Shown here: positions 49,241 through 60,583 of the stretch, piece after piece
How the letters are laid out: every line of letters begins with the position of its first letter
Numbering within the stretch: the stretch's first letter is position 1
Source: Morchella semilibera
Taxonomy: Eukaryota > Ascomycota > Pezizomycetes > Pezizales > Morchellaceae
NCBI GenBank assembly: GCA_009192285.1
Contig: WBVU01000009.1
Location: 992,001 to 1,056,000, forward strand
DNA length: 64,000 nt
Reading direction: 5' to 3'
The notes under the pieces: generated by a model
The model's database searches: none
What the model saw: only the letters and a program-made list of their open reading frames with translations
What the model was told of the DNA's origin: nothing
Made by a program: the position numbers and the translations under genes

Positions 49241-49820
49241 TGCGGCTTCGAGTGTTGGAAGTCGTGGGGTTGAGGCTCAGTTGCGAAAAAGATCTCAAAA
49301 CTTTTCTGGAGGCATTAGGCAAGCCCTAACCCCATGCCCACTTGACACTGTTCCATATTAGGCCTAGCCCTCTATGATAACATGGTACAGACAGTACCAA
49401 CATTGATTGGTTGCAATAATTGCAATGTCCTCGCACTCGCTATGTCGGGAAGTTAATATTCTAGGACCTCATATGGCTATGGAAATATAGGAACCCTACA
49501 CTAACATGTTAGCTTGTTGCAGATCCCGCACAAGACAGCAAGAGCCAGCCGGATCTAATAGACTGATGCCCGTATAAGATCGCGCGTTAATTGTGGTTGC
49601 TACCAAGGTCTCTCGGACTTTATCAACGCCTGATTTTGAGCTTCACTATAAAAGTCCCATGGGATTTACATATAGGATTAAATTCCCAGTACTGGAGATC
49701 GGGGTTCTGGTTTTAAATAAATATTGCTATTGCAACCATTGACAGTACATCGCTAACCATAAAAAAAAACTATAATAAATTAGGATTATCTGTATATGCT
49801 TATCCTTACGATCTCACTCA
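49241..49820. other. BMS1 promoter / SEC10 3' region
   Basis: AT-rich, no gene or strong repeat seen. Confidence 0.6.
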
Positions 49821-52800
49821 TTACGACAATTCGGCCGAGAGCTATTATACCAGTTATTAGCGATACACGCATGTTCAAACACAGGGAAGTACTTACACTT
49901 TTTTCGACCCCAGCCGATGTATAGTCGTCTCTCTTCATAAGATATGGTTTAAGTAGGTGTGGCTTCACCCGAGAAAGAACACCATCCCTCATGCGTTCTT
50001 TGATGGCGTCGGGTCTATCGAAAATGTTAGTCCTACGCTTCTAGACCAATACAATAGTTGAGTATCGTACCTCACAACAAAAAGATTCCCAATTTCATGG
50101 AGCAATTCAAAGCTTTCTTTGAGTGCCGCAACACCCCATTTACCGACGATGTCATGGTACTTGGTGATATCTCTTTTGTATAATCAGTCATGGCCGCACG
50201 AATTTAGTGCAGATAGACTTACTTCGATAACATAATACCACCCGCCTGGTTGACCTGATATTTCTTCAGGTGGTCCAACAGAAGCATTCTGAAACCAGAT
50301 CCAATCTCGTTCAAAAATCCGTCCAAATTTGCACCGTCAAGGGATTCTTTGGCAACTTCATACACCTTCTGGAGGAACGCACAAACCGTTTGGCATGCCT
50401 GATATACGAGTGAGTTAAGCCCGAACTAAATATTTCAACATGTACTTACTGGCGTTTGAAGAGTTGTCAAGCTGACTTCATCATCCTTCGGTTTGAAATC
50501 CGATTTCTTCTGTTTGCTAAGTAATATCGTGACATAACTTATTACCACTTCACATCATTAGTAGCTATATAAGAGTCCTTGAGCATCGGTAACGTACTAT
50601 CAACAGTCCTTTGAATAATATTATTCACCTTCTGTTCCAGATTTGCCAGGGTAGTGTTGGTTAACTTGCTCATTTCTCTTCGAACAGTAAGGGAAGTCTG
50701 TGCCAGAGGAATCAAGGCCGTATTGATGAAAGAAAACATCAAGTGCATAATTGTTGTAGCAGGCTTTATCTCTAAAAAGTAATTTAGATCAGGCTCTCCT
50801 TTGGTCTGCCCTTCAGCAGTTTCTAGAGCCCTTTAAAACATTCTTTTGTCAGCTAGAACAAGGACCATTTGAGGGTTGGCTTGCTTACGCGTCAAGGGCA
50901 GTGTCTAAGTACATAGTTCGCATATTGTCGATCAGGAGATTTAATAGCACGGTAACATCCTTCGGTCTATGAGCATAATTAGCACCTGGCGCTCATGAAA
51001 AATAATAATAATAATAAACTATAATTAAACCATACGTATCAGCTGGGGTGCTCAGCTCAAGACTCCTTCCGACGGCCTCAGCCAGCCATTTTAACATCCT
51101 TTTTGCCGATTCAACATTTAGTTTACCATCCGTTTCTGATATAACGACTTCTGACAGTTGACCGTTTTTCCCGGATTTACGGTCGAGACCAATAATTCTG
51201 CTAAGTGCATCGCTTTGAGATTTTCCGAGGTCACTATCAAGAACTTTCTCAATTGCTCTCTCTCGGGATTTTTCAATCGGTCAAGGACTCCGAGGTTTTG
51301 CTCTTTTTTCCGTTGTTCCTGGGTACGCAGTATAATAAGTTTCCAAATCGTATCAAGCCTCTCTCCACGGATGTCTGGCAGGGAACGAACATGAAACATG
51401 CCAAATTTCAACAGGATTCCGGAATAGAGCTGCTCCAGAGATTCCTTTTCTTTTTCCATATATCCTCGGTCCTGGAGAAAAGGCACAAACAACTCTTCGA
51501 CATTCTGATCAATGAGCACAGTCGTAGTAGACGATAATGGTCCAGGATGCTCTGTTAACCCATGTGCTTTGAGGTCATCTGCTAAAGTATTGATGCACGC
51601 CCTAGATGCTTGCAATGTACGGAGGAACGCTAATGGTGATAAAGTGGATGTCTTATCAAGAACCATCTCAAGCCTCTGTTGTAGCGATTGCTGGAAGACA
51701 CGCTGCAAGAATGTACCAAGAACTTGCTCTGGGAAGGGAAAAACGTCCTTTATAGTGATGGATTCTGCTTTCATTACGTCTCGTATCTCATTTACCAAAG
51801 CCATCAGACTTGGTTCGAGTCCTGGCGAACCTTCATCAGGGTCGGATAGCTTTTCTTCCCTACAAAAATGTCAACTGATGATCCGAGGAAATCTATTACG
51901 GCACTGTTTCCGGTAAGGTAGAAAGTAGATTCTCACACTGTGGTTTCGATCACAACTTCCCCAGCATTTATCTTTCCAGTTGCAATAAAAAAGTCCATTT
52001 GATTAAGGAAATTGCTAATGACAGAATTCCCGCCATTGAAGTCATGGAGTACTTTTGCACACCCCTGGTAAAATAGTTAGTCCTCAAACCCTCCAAAACC
52101 AATAACCTGAAAAAGATTCGACCTTCATAGATTCAATATTGAACCTCCTATAAGCATCGTCAAATTGTCTTAAGAGATCTTGTTCCAATGTTTCCGAAAA
52201 GGCCTCTATCAACTCTTTCGTCCGAGGATTCGTTCCGGGCCCTTCGGTCCTTTTGACGATCAAGCTCAATTGCCTGCCTACAACAGCACATCTGATGCTA
52301 TCTTCAATCCTACCTGTCCTCCTTAAGCTCTCCAATCTTCCCATATCACCTCTACTAAATTCCGTATAACATTGTATCAGAAACTTGGCGTCTTCTGCTC
52401 TCTGGCGCTGCTTGTCAAGTGCTTCCAGCTGTCCCCCAATTCTTACTGCCATACCCCCACCATCGGATATACTGCTGTCCAGACGTTGAAACTCGGCTAA
52501 AGTAGAATTAAATTTAAGGCCCAAACGTTCCAGAGTACGGCTGTGGTCAATTTCTGCCCGACGTACTCCCTCCTTCAACTCCGATTCCTTTTCTGAAAGT
52601 GTCTCGTCTAGATCTTTGAGGCGTTCTAGGGCGGCTTCGAATGTGCGAATATACGGTTTTGGATCGAAAGCTATGGCAAAGTTAGCTCCCAAAGCTTATA
52701 CTGAACCATTGAATATGTTGCTCACCATTTGACGGCACTCCAGAGCGGCGGTTGATAGCTCTACTAGTTTCTGTAAGGCCCTCTATGAAGTCTTTGACAA

Positions 52801-52940
52801 TGAAATCTTTGCTCTGTGCAGGTGTCAGTAGATCTCTCCTGAACCAGGAACGTTCGGATGAGACTGACCGAGAATGTCGACAACGAGAATGCCGCAGGTT
52901 TTGGATAGATCGATCGCGAAACCTCAGCGCTGTTCACCAT
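49821..52940 (-). CDS. SEC10: Exocyst complex component SEC10
   Basis: SEC10 is a subunit of the octameric exocyst that tethers secretory vesicles to growth sites at the plasma membrane. Exons: 52940-52869, 52813-52726, 52670-52123, 52064-51937, 51859-51033 (with a frame switch, below), 50966-50889, 50830-50598, 50547-50450, 50398-50223, 50172-50071, 50014-49897 and 49841-49821; about 813 residues. Seen: FSLSTFSSKDFIVKDFIEGL, NRRSGVPSNAFDPKPYIRTF, coiled-coil FEAALERLKDLDETLSEKES, LHDFNGGNSVISNFLNQMDF, LLSKQKKSDFKPKDDE, and a C-terminus RPDAIKERMRDG...LKPYLMKRDD...LSAELS, as in fungal orthologues. Oddity: inside the fifth block the frame changes near 51200-51245. Either a 47-base intron (51244-51198, weak GTTCTT donor) or a one-base indel explains it. 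The eighth exon uses an AAG acceptor after a TACTAAT branch word. Confidence 0.9.
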
Positions 52941-54259
52941 CTTGTCGGATCTTAAAGATCGGTAGTGCTCGAGTGCTGTATTGCTTCTCGTCCCTCGCGG
53001 TTTCAAGGGTGTTGCTTAGCTACATGTAGTCAGGTGACTTAGCACAAACATGCCAAGACTATGATGACTCTACATGTACGAGTACTTACATGTACGGTAC
53101 TGTAGTGAGTCTGCCTTCAACAACTCAACTCAAGGCATTCAAAGGCTAAGGTGCCTTCCATAAAGTCACGCCTTTGATGTTTAAACCTAAACCAGGCATG
53201 AAACACAACACGCGGTGAGTTGTAGCTGATGCATCAGTACTAGTCCCAGCCATACCTACAGGGTTCGTCACTGAATTCCGTAGTCGTATTAATGTACCTC
53301 GACTATTTCTGTTTATCAGCTATGAGCATTGCACAACACGATCAACATCATCAAGCTCCTGGCCCAAGACAGGAGGGGGTGACTTTCTGACCCAAGGCAG
53401 GTCGCAATATCCCCCTATAAACCGCTTTCTTGCTAGCCCTTTAACGCTATATCCTCGTTTATAGAGGCGGTATGCTTCAACGGGTAGTACCAACCGACAT
53501 CTACTACACCTCTGTGCAGTCTAACTCCATGGTAAGCGGAAGCACGTGTTTTGATTTTTCCTAATACAATTTATCGATCAAGATAAGTTTCTAGACTCCA
53601 TTCTCATAGGGCTACTCATGCCGGACAAATGATGGTTCATTCCAAACTTTGTTAATGTAGCGCAGAAACAGGAAAACAACAAAGGTTCTATGTGCTCGTT
53701 TGAACCACTCGCCTGAGAGTTAAAAGTTTTTGATTACGTCCGTATATACTGTTTCTCGCGCAAAAGCTATCTAGTGAGTGCTAAAAGCTTAAGCACAGCT
53801 AATTGATCTAGGATTTAAATATTATGAGGTATAAGATCTACTATATGAGCGGTCTTTTCTGCGATTACTGTGCATGAGAGAATATAATGGCTACACCCTC
53901 CTCGTCTATACACGAGTTCGTCAAAGTGAAAATTAACACTTGATGCTGATTTGCTAGGTTCCAAAAATTTGCTTGGCCATCTGTTACCAGATTCAATTGT
54001 TCAAGAGGCATGTTATTAATACATTCCACAAATAGAGGAACACTGATACGCGCATGGATAACGAATATCGAGAAAGAGTTAAATTTTTGATTGCTTCGAA
54101 TTCTGTCACATTGTTAAAACCTGATATCGGCACGAATGAAAGACCTGTAGATATACTTGGTAGGCCAAGAATTTACCCAACAGACATTTTACATCGGAAT
54201 CGGGATCGGAATAGTGATGAAATATCACTCGTTATCATCTTCAGCTATCGTAATGTTAG
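52941..54259. other. SEC10 promoter region and gap
   Basis: No gene seen. Three TACATGTA palindromes lie within 75 bases (53021, 53071, 53087), and a bipartite motif at 54215-54231. The open frame 54054-54263 (69 codons) has no support. Confidence 0.55.
54215..54231 (+). repeat. Bipartite motif, divergent half-site
   Basis: TGAT-GAAA-TATCACTCG: exact core but TGAT instead of TCAY. It lies about 30 bases beyond the 3' end of the myristoylation-type gene. Confidence 0.6.
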
Positions 54260-54730
54260 TTAAATGAATCGTAATGCCTCCTCATGAGTGGCTGGAAGGA
54301 ACAGTTGAAGCTTACCAATAACCTCCATATTCTTATGGGCTGACTTCCGCTTCTTTTTATCTATTGGCGCCCCGCCACCAGCTCTCGAAGACTCCGGCCC
54401 CCTAAATTGTTCCTCCCCACTTTCATTTGTGGCCGGCCCTCCTTCCGCTCTCTCTTTGCCACCCCCCCTCTCATTTTTTCTCCCTTTCGTGGATGGGGTT
54501 CGGCCAACTCCCGAGTACCCTATTGGTGGAGCAACTCGACCCTCGTAGTATGGCCGCCAATTATCCTCCTCATACATGTTTATGTTGGCGGTGCTTGGGT
54601 TTTCGTGAAATGTCGGGAGTGCAGGGAAATCTGGGACAGGCTCTCGGTGAGGTAGCGGGATGTAAATCTGAGGAAAGCTATTTGTAGGTCTCTTTTTCCC
54701 AAAAGGAAAAGTGCTGAGTGCGCAGCCCAT
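54260..54730 (-). CDS. Small protein with N-myristoylation/palmitoylation signal, unknown function
   Basis: Single open frame of 156 residues starting MGCALSTFPFGKKRPTN. Gly2 and Ser6 fit the N-myristoyltransferase consensus, and Cys3 is a typical palmitoylation site, so membrane attachment is inferred. PHREPVPDFPALPTF and EEDNWRPYYEGRVAPPIGY look conserved; then comes a low-complexity basic/Gly/Glu-rich region and a C-terminal LQLFLPATHEEALRFI. I do not recognise the family. It is upstream of nothing operon-like. Confidence 0.6.
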   Translation of the reverse strand: MGCALSTFPFGKKRPTNSFPQIYIPLPHREPVPDFPALPTFHENPSTANINMYEEDNWRPYYEGRVAPPIGYSGVGRTPSTKGRKNERGGGKERAEGGPATNESGEEQFRGPESSRAGGGAPIDKKKRKSAHKNMEVIGKLQLFLPATHEEALRFI

Positions 54731-55729
54731 TTTGTCTGCAATATTTGATCGGTGGGCTTTGCTTTGATGAGAGGGAGATGAATGGGAGGGATGCTTTTTT
54801 ATGGTCTGGCTAGAAAAAAAATCATGGTTCTAGTTGATAAACTAGTTAATTCAAAGGGGGCTTCACTCTGTAGAATTCTATTGTTGGCTGTAAATATTAG
54901 TAGGTTACATCATATGCCATCACTCGTTACTGTGCCACCCGTGCCACAGAAACATGTGCTGTAGGACATTTGATGGTAAATAAATAGTTACTAACCTATT
55001 GAGGCAAACTGTTGACAATGGTGTTAAGCTGAAATTCGGCAGGCGACAGTCAGTAGTGCCTCTCGCGACGTGCCGGCTGGCCCGGAATTACCAGGCGCCG
55101 TACCATGCATGAATAGTATCATAATGATAATCACAAATAGAAGATCTTTACAATGACGCATAACTTGACCTGCGGATCAAATTCAAACTACGACTCATTA
55201 ATCAGCCACCACAGGATCGCGGTGTAAACAAGAAACCAAAACAAGGTCACAGTAATTGAGTGTATTTTTTTTCTCATTCGAAAAGGTTCGTTAAATATCG
55301 TTACAAACAGAAATACTCGACAAATTCGCTTCCGAGTTTCCATCTTCCAAAAAAAGAAGAAAAGTGAAAAAAAAAGTGAAAAAAAAAGGAGAAAAAAACA
55401 ACACTATAGCACCGCCCATGTAAGCTGTTCATTGGCGCCTGAGAGCCATGGAGGTATAGCATAGCTTAGAAGAGGGGTGCTCACTGCTTCAAACTGTATA
55501 ATGATAAACACTGAAAGTATAAACAAGAAATGAACTTACCAATGAGAAAAAGTATTGAGAAAGAAGGGGATTGGTATAAAGGAGGTCGTTAAAAGAAGTA
55601 TAGGGAAGAAGAAGGGAAATAAAAGAAAACTCCGAAGAGATGCCGTTGCGAATAAAACAGCAAAAGGCATCTCTATATAGACAGGTTAACCAAATGCTTG
55701 AAATCAAAAACCACATATACCAACCAAAG
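54731..55729. other. Gap with one motif variant
   Basis: No gene seen. A/T-rich, with AAAAAAAGTGAAAAAAA runs near 55350-55395 and a variant bipartite motif at 54910-54926. Confidence 0.55.
54910..54926 (+). repeat. Bipartite motif, one-base core variant
   Basis: TCAT-ATGC-CATCACTCG: full half-site with C for T at the first core base. Confidence 0.5.
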
Positions 55730-55904
55730 CTAGAGATAGATCAAGCAGCCAATAGCAAATACGCAGAAAAAGAAAGAAAAGACACCGCCCAAAATCCCCA
55801 TGTAGTGAAAAACCTAAAACCCAGGACTCCCGTCGTACGATCTTTATTAGAGTTACCAATGTTAGTGTTTTGTTATCACTATCCTCAGTCGCCTCGTAAG
55901 ACAT
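55730..55904 (-). CDS. Possible tiny single-pass membrane protein (43 residues)
   Basis: Two exons, 55904-55857 and 55813-55730, joined over a 43-base GT-AG intron, encode an acidic head (MSYEATEDSDNKTLTL) and a C-terminal hydrophobic helix (GGVFSFFFCVFAIGCLIYL). That layout fits a tail-anchored or small inner-membrane protein. Without the intron the reading is not membrane-like in this register. The intron is at the short end, the product is tiny, and I cannot name it, so this is a tentative call. Confidence 0.3.
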
Positions 55905-56127
55905 CGTTCCTTTCACCCCTGAGAACGGCGATGAAGACACGGTAAGAAAAAGGTGTGAGAGATGAGAAATGACATAGGAAATAGAAGATTCGTCTAATCA
56001 TCGTAAATAGTGAACAATCAGCCGCTTTGTAACGCGGCAAACGCTTTAAACCCAGAAAATACTCCAATCACACCAAGAAAGAAAAAGAAAAGGGATATAA
56101 AACTTAGAAATAGATAAAATAGATGAC

Positions 56128-59100
56128 TTAATAGAGCCACTCTCCACCCTCAACCCCACCGTTGCCCTGGTCGAAACTTAATCGCGGGAGTTCAACTTTG
56201 AGCACCTCCTGCTGCTGTTGCGCGAGCTCTTTCTTCTTTCTCCGTTCCCTCCTAGCCTCCTTATCACTAACCTCCTTGTGATGATAAACCCGCTCAAACC
56301 TTGGCCCGAACCGTACATCGGCCACCTCCCAATCATCGGCGGCGGCAGCGGCAACCCATGTCTTAAGTCCCTCATGAAGAGCAGTATGAAGCTTCTCCTT
56401 GCAAGTTCGTAGACTACCGCCAAGTGCCCTTTCCCATCCAGAGTTTCGGAGATCAAGCCGAAGGTTATTTCTCTGCTCTCTGGTCTCTAGGCTCGCAATG
56501 CATGCATTTAAGAGGTCTAAATGGTTGGCAAGGTAGTTTGTCGCCTCCCACTCGACTCCGCCTACATATGGAGCCGCTGGAACCGGCGGGCGTTCAGCCG
56601 GAAAGTGAAGTGAAATATAGCTTTCACGTTCATTGGCGGGGTTGTAGGAGGTCGGGAGAGGGATGACGTTTGTTCCATGGAGAAAAATCCAAAAGACCTC
56701 TTTCGTAACATTGACGACCTCTTTACACCACCGCTTGTAAGGTCTCCTTGTATGTGCTGCTTCAATGAACTCAATTGGTCGCTTGTCCTCGTTAGGAAGT
56801 TTGTCCGCAAGGTATTCCAGGATCCTACGAGCTCGCTGAGGACGTTGACCGACAGTTGCGGTGGAAAGATGGGTGAAAAGCAACTGAATGATGAGACCAC
56901 GAGTAGTGAATTCTGAAGGGCCCTTCTTCTCCTCATCGAACAACAGCTCAATCAGACGTGGAAAAACTGTTTCTTCCATATCTAATAGTTTTCTAAGAGC
57001 CGATGCGGCTGTACATAGAGCCTTGAGACAGAGCAGGAGCTCGTGGAGCAACATGTCTTCATGCTCCTCTCTAAGTTATATAATTAACATCTTATCGTAA
57101 ATAAGTGGAATGGGATAAAATACCTCCACTCAACGCCAAGAACTCGTTCGAGGACACCCCAAACAGCCTGCATACCCCCCAATTCAACGAACTTCTCCAC
57201 CCATTTGAGGCGTTCGTTTCTCAGTATAAGTCGGAGTTTATGCAGCTTAGCAACCTCAACATCCTTCATACCTCTTTCGCCGCCTCCAGACACCCCTTTT
57301 CCATCAACGTCTTCTGCAAACACTTTATTGCCCATGTTCTTTGGTATTCCGGCTTCCTCCAACCACTCAACCCATTCTTCTGGTATGAGAGTTGCAGCCA
57401 TTGCTTGAGGCGCGGGGCCGCTGCTCATGGCTGAAGTTGCCGTAACAGGAGGGAAAATCACACCCTTGACTCTCATACTCTTCTCGGGTGGGGGCGCCTC
57501 CATAGTCTTCTTCTTGGCAGGTGAGCTTGGTGCTGTTGTAGAACTGGCAGGTTCCTTTTCCCTGGAAGTGCCAACAAATGTACGACTCCTTGGACGAGCC
57601 TTCTTAACAGGGCTCGGGGGTGCCGGTGGATTTACATCCGAACCCTTGGATGATTTTGGCCTAGCCTCAGTTTTCATGTTGTGTGAAGTTTGAGGCCTCT
57701 TCCCAAAGATACCTGTGCCCGCAAGAGTTGTGGCATTCTTTTCCGCAGATTTCTCCATCTGGGCTTCTTTACGGATAAATTCTTGCTTAACTCTAATGTC
57801 GAGGCTGCGCATGCGATCGCGCATGCCCGCTGGGACGCCACGGGAATCCTATTAAAACTGATATTAGGAGGTATGATTTTTTACCGAGTGATAGAACATG
57901 AAGTGTGGGTAACAAACAAGTAAAGCTTCAAACGCGATATCAATGCCGGCCAAGTCCAGCCCGGCACCACATTTTTCACTTTTTAGGCTGCCTTGACTGC
58001 TAGTTGATGAATTTTTACTGCTACTACCACTTTTGGTTGCATCTGGCCGCTTCTTTTCCCACGCCTCTCGTAACTCGAGACTCGTTCTTCTTGGTGATTC
58101 TGCACTATGCCCGGTCGAATCTTCTAACGGGGGGAGATAGGCACTCTTCGGCCTTTGCTTTGCAAGACTGTTTGCCGTGCTTTTAGGTATAAGTGTTGGC
58201 TGTTCGTTTGGTTTGAAGAAATTCCGTTGTGATGCGGGAGTGTATTCACTCGGAGTATACTTCTTAACAAGCTCTTCAGTATTACCCCGTAGGTGTTCAG
58301 TGCTCGCCCGACGTTCCGTACTGGTACGCTTGTCGGTAATGTCCCGTTTCTTAGGGCTCGCTGAGGACGATGATCCTGTAGATGAGCCAGACGAGCGCGG
58401 CGCAGGGGGTAGCGGTAAGGCAGGCAAAAGATTACGAGAAGTTCTTGAGGACTGTTGGACTGTTCGCGGATTAGTTGTGGGGGCATTTCCAGACCTGGAA
58501 CCTTGCGCATGCGGGTGGTTTTGCGGCAATGTGAATAGCGGCAGCCCAGGGGTATTGCTAGGTGCGCTATCAACAGTGCTAGGTTCTGTGACAAACCCGG
58601 ATCCTGCAGAAGAACTAGGTGTTAGTTCCGGAGCCGGTCTTTGGTTTTCTTTATCTTTGAACATTGTTTTAAGGTCATGCAAAGATTTCTTGTTTTTATG
58701 GCCCTTTAGAATAGAGAAATCAATCGTGCTCCTAGCCTTATTCGGCTTTTTTTCAGGTTTCACGGAATTATGATCGCCATGAAGGAGATCTAAAACTGTT
58801 CCCCTGAGGTCCAGGCTTTCTCTTATGGACCTAGTGGGTGAACCCGAGGCTGCGGTATCCTTTTTGGACGTGAAAGACGAGATAGACAGTGAGGAAAGGG
58901 ATCGTTTATGGCGAGCATGCTGAGCAAAGGGGGCCTGAGGCGGTTCTAAAGGTGGCAGAAAAGTTGAAGTATCGAGAGGTGGTAACTGTGGAAGGGGAAC
59001 ACGGGAGCTGCCGACCATATAGGTGTTGAGGGGATTTGGGGGTTCTGTGGATTGGGACGCAGTTTTTTTATGGGACGATTTGCTAGGGGAAACAATCGAT

Positions 59101-59189
59101 TTAAAGATCGAGGTGGCTGTCCGTTTATGGTTAGGTGCGATAGGTGGGGGAGCCGTGATAGTTGATACCGGTGCCATCGCGGGAGCCAT
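56128..59189 (-). CDS. Formin-type GTPase-binding (GBD/FH3) domain protein lacking FH2
   Basis: Three exons, 59189-57918, 57848-57124 and 57070-56128, give 979 residues. The first about 420 residues are Ser/Pro-rich and disordered (HKRTATSIFKSIVSPSKSSHK, RHKRSLSSLSISSF). Next comes a formin-like GBD (DIAFEALLDSRGVPAGMRDR, SLDIRVKQEFIRK), a second low-complexity linker, and an armadillo-type FH3 region (EEWVEWLEEAGI, LRLILRNERLKWVEKFVELGG, LLLCLKALCTAASALRKLL, RPYKRWCKEVVNVTKEVFWI in overlapping order). No FH1 or FH2 actin-nucleating domain follows. Such proteins bind Rho-family GTPases; the fission yeast protein Rid1 is of this general kind. A role in polarity signalling is inferred. The first intron contains a bipartite TATCACTCG motif. 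Confidence 0.85.
57885..57901 (-). repeat. Bipartite motif, intronic copy
   Basis: CGAGTGATA-GAAC-ATGA on +, inside the first intron of the GBD/FH3 gene. Confidence 0.7.
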
Positions 59190-60583
59190 CTCGGTTGGAG
59201 AAGTTACAAAAAGTGTGTGGGTAGCCGTATCTTGATGTTTGTATCCAGATTGCAGAGTCTAAACAAAGGCGGGGGGGACTGAGCAATTGCAGATGCAATT
59301 GAAACAAATATAGCCAGCCAGCTCTCTGAAGACCTGCTCAGAATAAAGTATGGAAACGAAAAATAAGGACGGGGTTGCAAATTTTGGACAGAGTGTGGGG
59401 AAGATAGGTTAAGGTAAGGAAGGCGACGGACCGAAAAGCAAAGGGGTAAACGGGAAAGGGGCTGAAGAAACCCGTTGAGACACCACAGAAGTCAACAACA
59501 AAGATTCAGTCAAGCAGTATGATGTAGTCACGGGGGGTTGAACAAGGAAGAAGGGAGAAGGGGGAGTAGAGAGGAATGGGGTAGAGCAGACGGGGAACCG
59601 AGGGGATAAGTAACAAACCGGACACCAGAATGTACCCAAGCTGCGAGGATCTTGCAGGTCCCGCTCGTTGTTTACCAAACTGAGCTGGCAGGGAGCGCGG
59701 CTCTATTGCGGTTGCCACAGTAACAAATTTCAGCCCCCGCATCCAAACAGATCCAAAGCCCATCCCTCCATTCCGCATAGGGATTAGCTCAGTTAAAGGA
59801 CTCAGTCGTCTCCCAGCAACCAGCACCCTCTGTGTTGTTATGGAACTGTTGTTGGCATCTCATGCTGCCCTCCTCTTCTTGCTTCTTGCTGCTGCTGCAT
59901 GCACTGCATCTCAACGGCCTGTCAACCCTTCCGCCGCCTCTCGTTTGTCCATTCCTTATCAAATCAAAGTGCTTAAAAGAGAAGTCGCCCCACCAACCAC
60001 AGTGGCCGAGAGAGAGTGCACGATAGAAACAAGCTTAGACATGGGGTACTTAAAAGAGAGATGTTTACCAATCTAGTCTAGAGGCAGAGCACGGAGATAG
60101 CTCGCGCTACTGTACTCTATTCTACTCTTGACGAAAACACACGCACATTCCTAGATTGAGAAGCACCTACATGAACCCGTAACGGCAACCCCCAACTTGC
60201 AAGGCATGGTGGGGTGTTTACGTGGTGTCCCTCAAATCTGCAGGACTACAGTTGATAAAACAGTAGAGTACCGTAAATACCGGTTATACGAGACTGCATA
60301 CCTAGAATTAGAGTACCTACAGCACCCACGCACTGACTTTACCACTGCCGACTAGAGGGGTTCCAGGCTAATGGTGATGTGCGTACACTCCCTTTGCCTG
60401 CACCTTATTCAGGAACCAAAAAAAGCAAGCATGTACAAAATTCGGTTGCCTAGGGAGCAAGTCATCATGCTGTTGACAACGATGGCACCACACTAACTTA
60501 GTGAGGAGCCACAGGAATGGAACCGGAACAATAATAATCACCCCTGGCAACAAGACTTTGAACATCAAAAAGCCTCCCTCCAT
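59190..60583. other. Divergent gap between GBD/FH3 and OB-fold genes
   Basis: Apart from the possible secreted peptide at 59840-60076, nothing gene-like is seen. Confidence 0.5.
59840..60076 (+). CDS. Possible small secreted protein (78 residues)
   Basis: Starts MELLLASHAALLFLLLAAAA then CTASQRPVN: a textbook signal-peptide pattern with an AxA-like cut near residue 22. The mature part has RLSIPYQIKVLKREVAP and two Cys. It lies in a divergent promoter region and has no family I recognise; chance is possible. Confidence 0.3.
   Translation: MELLLASHAALLFLLLAAAACTASQRPVNPSAASRLSIPYQIKVLKREVAPPTTVAERECTIETSLDMGYLKERCLPI

Noticed and set aside
51812-51822. tRNA B-box-like word GGTTCGAGTCC
   Set aside because: It lies inside a SEC10 exon and no tRNA cloverleaf can be folded around it.
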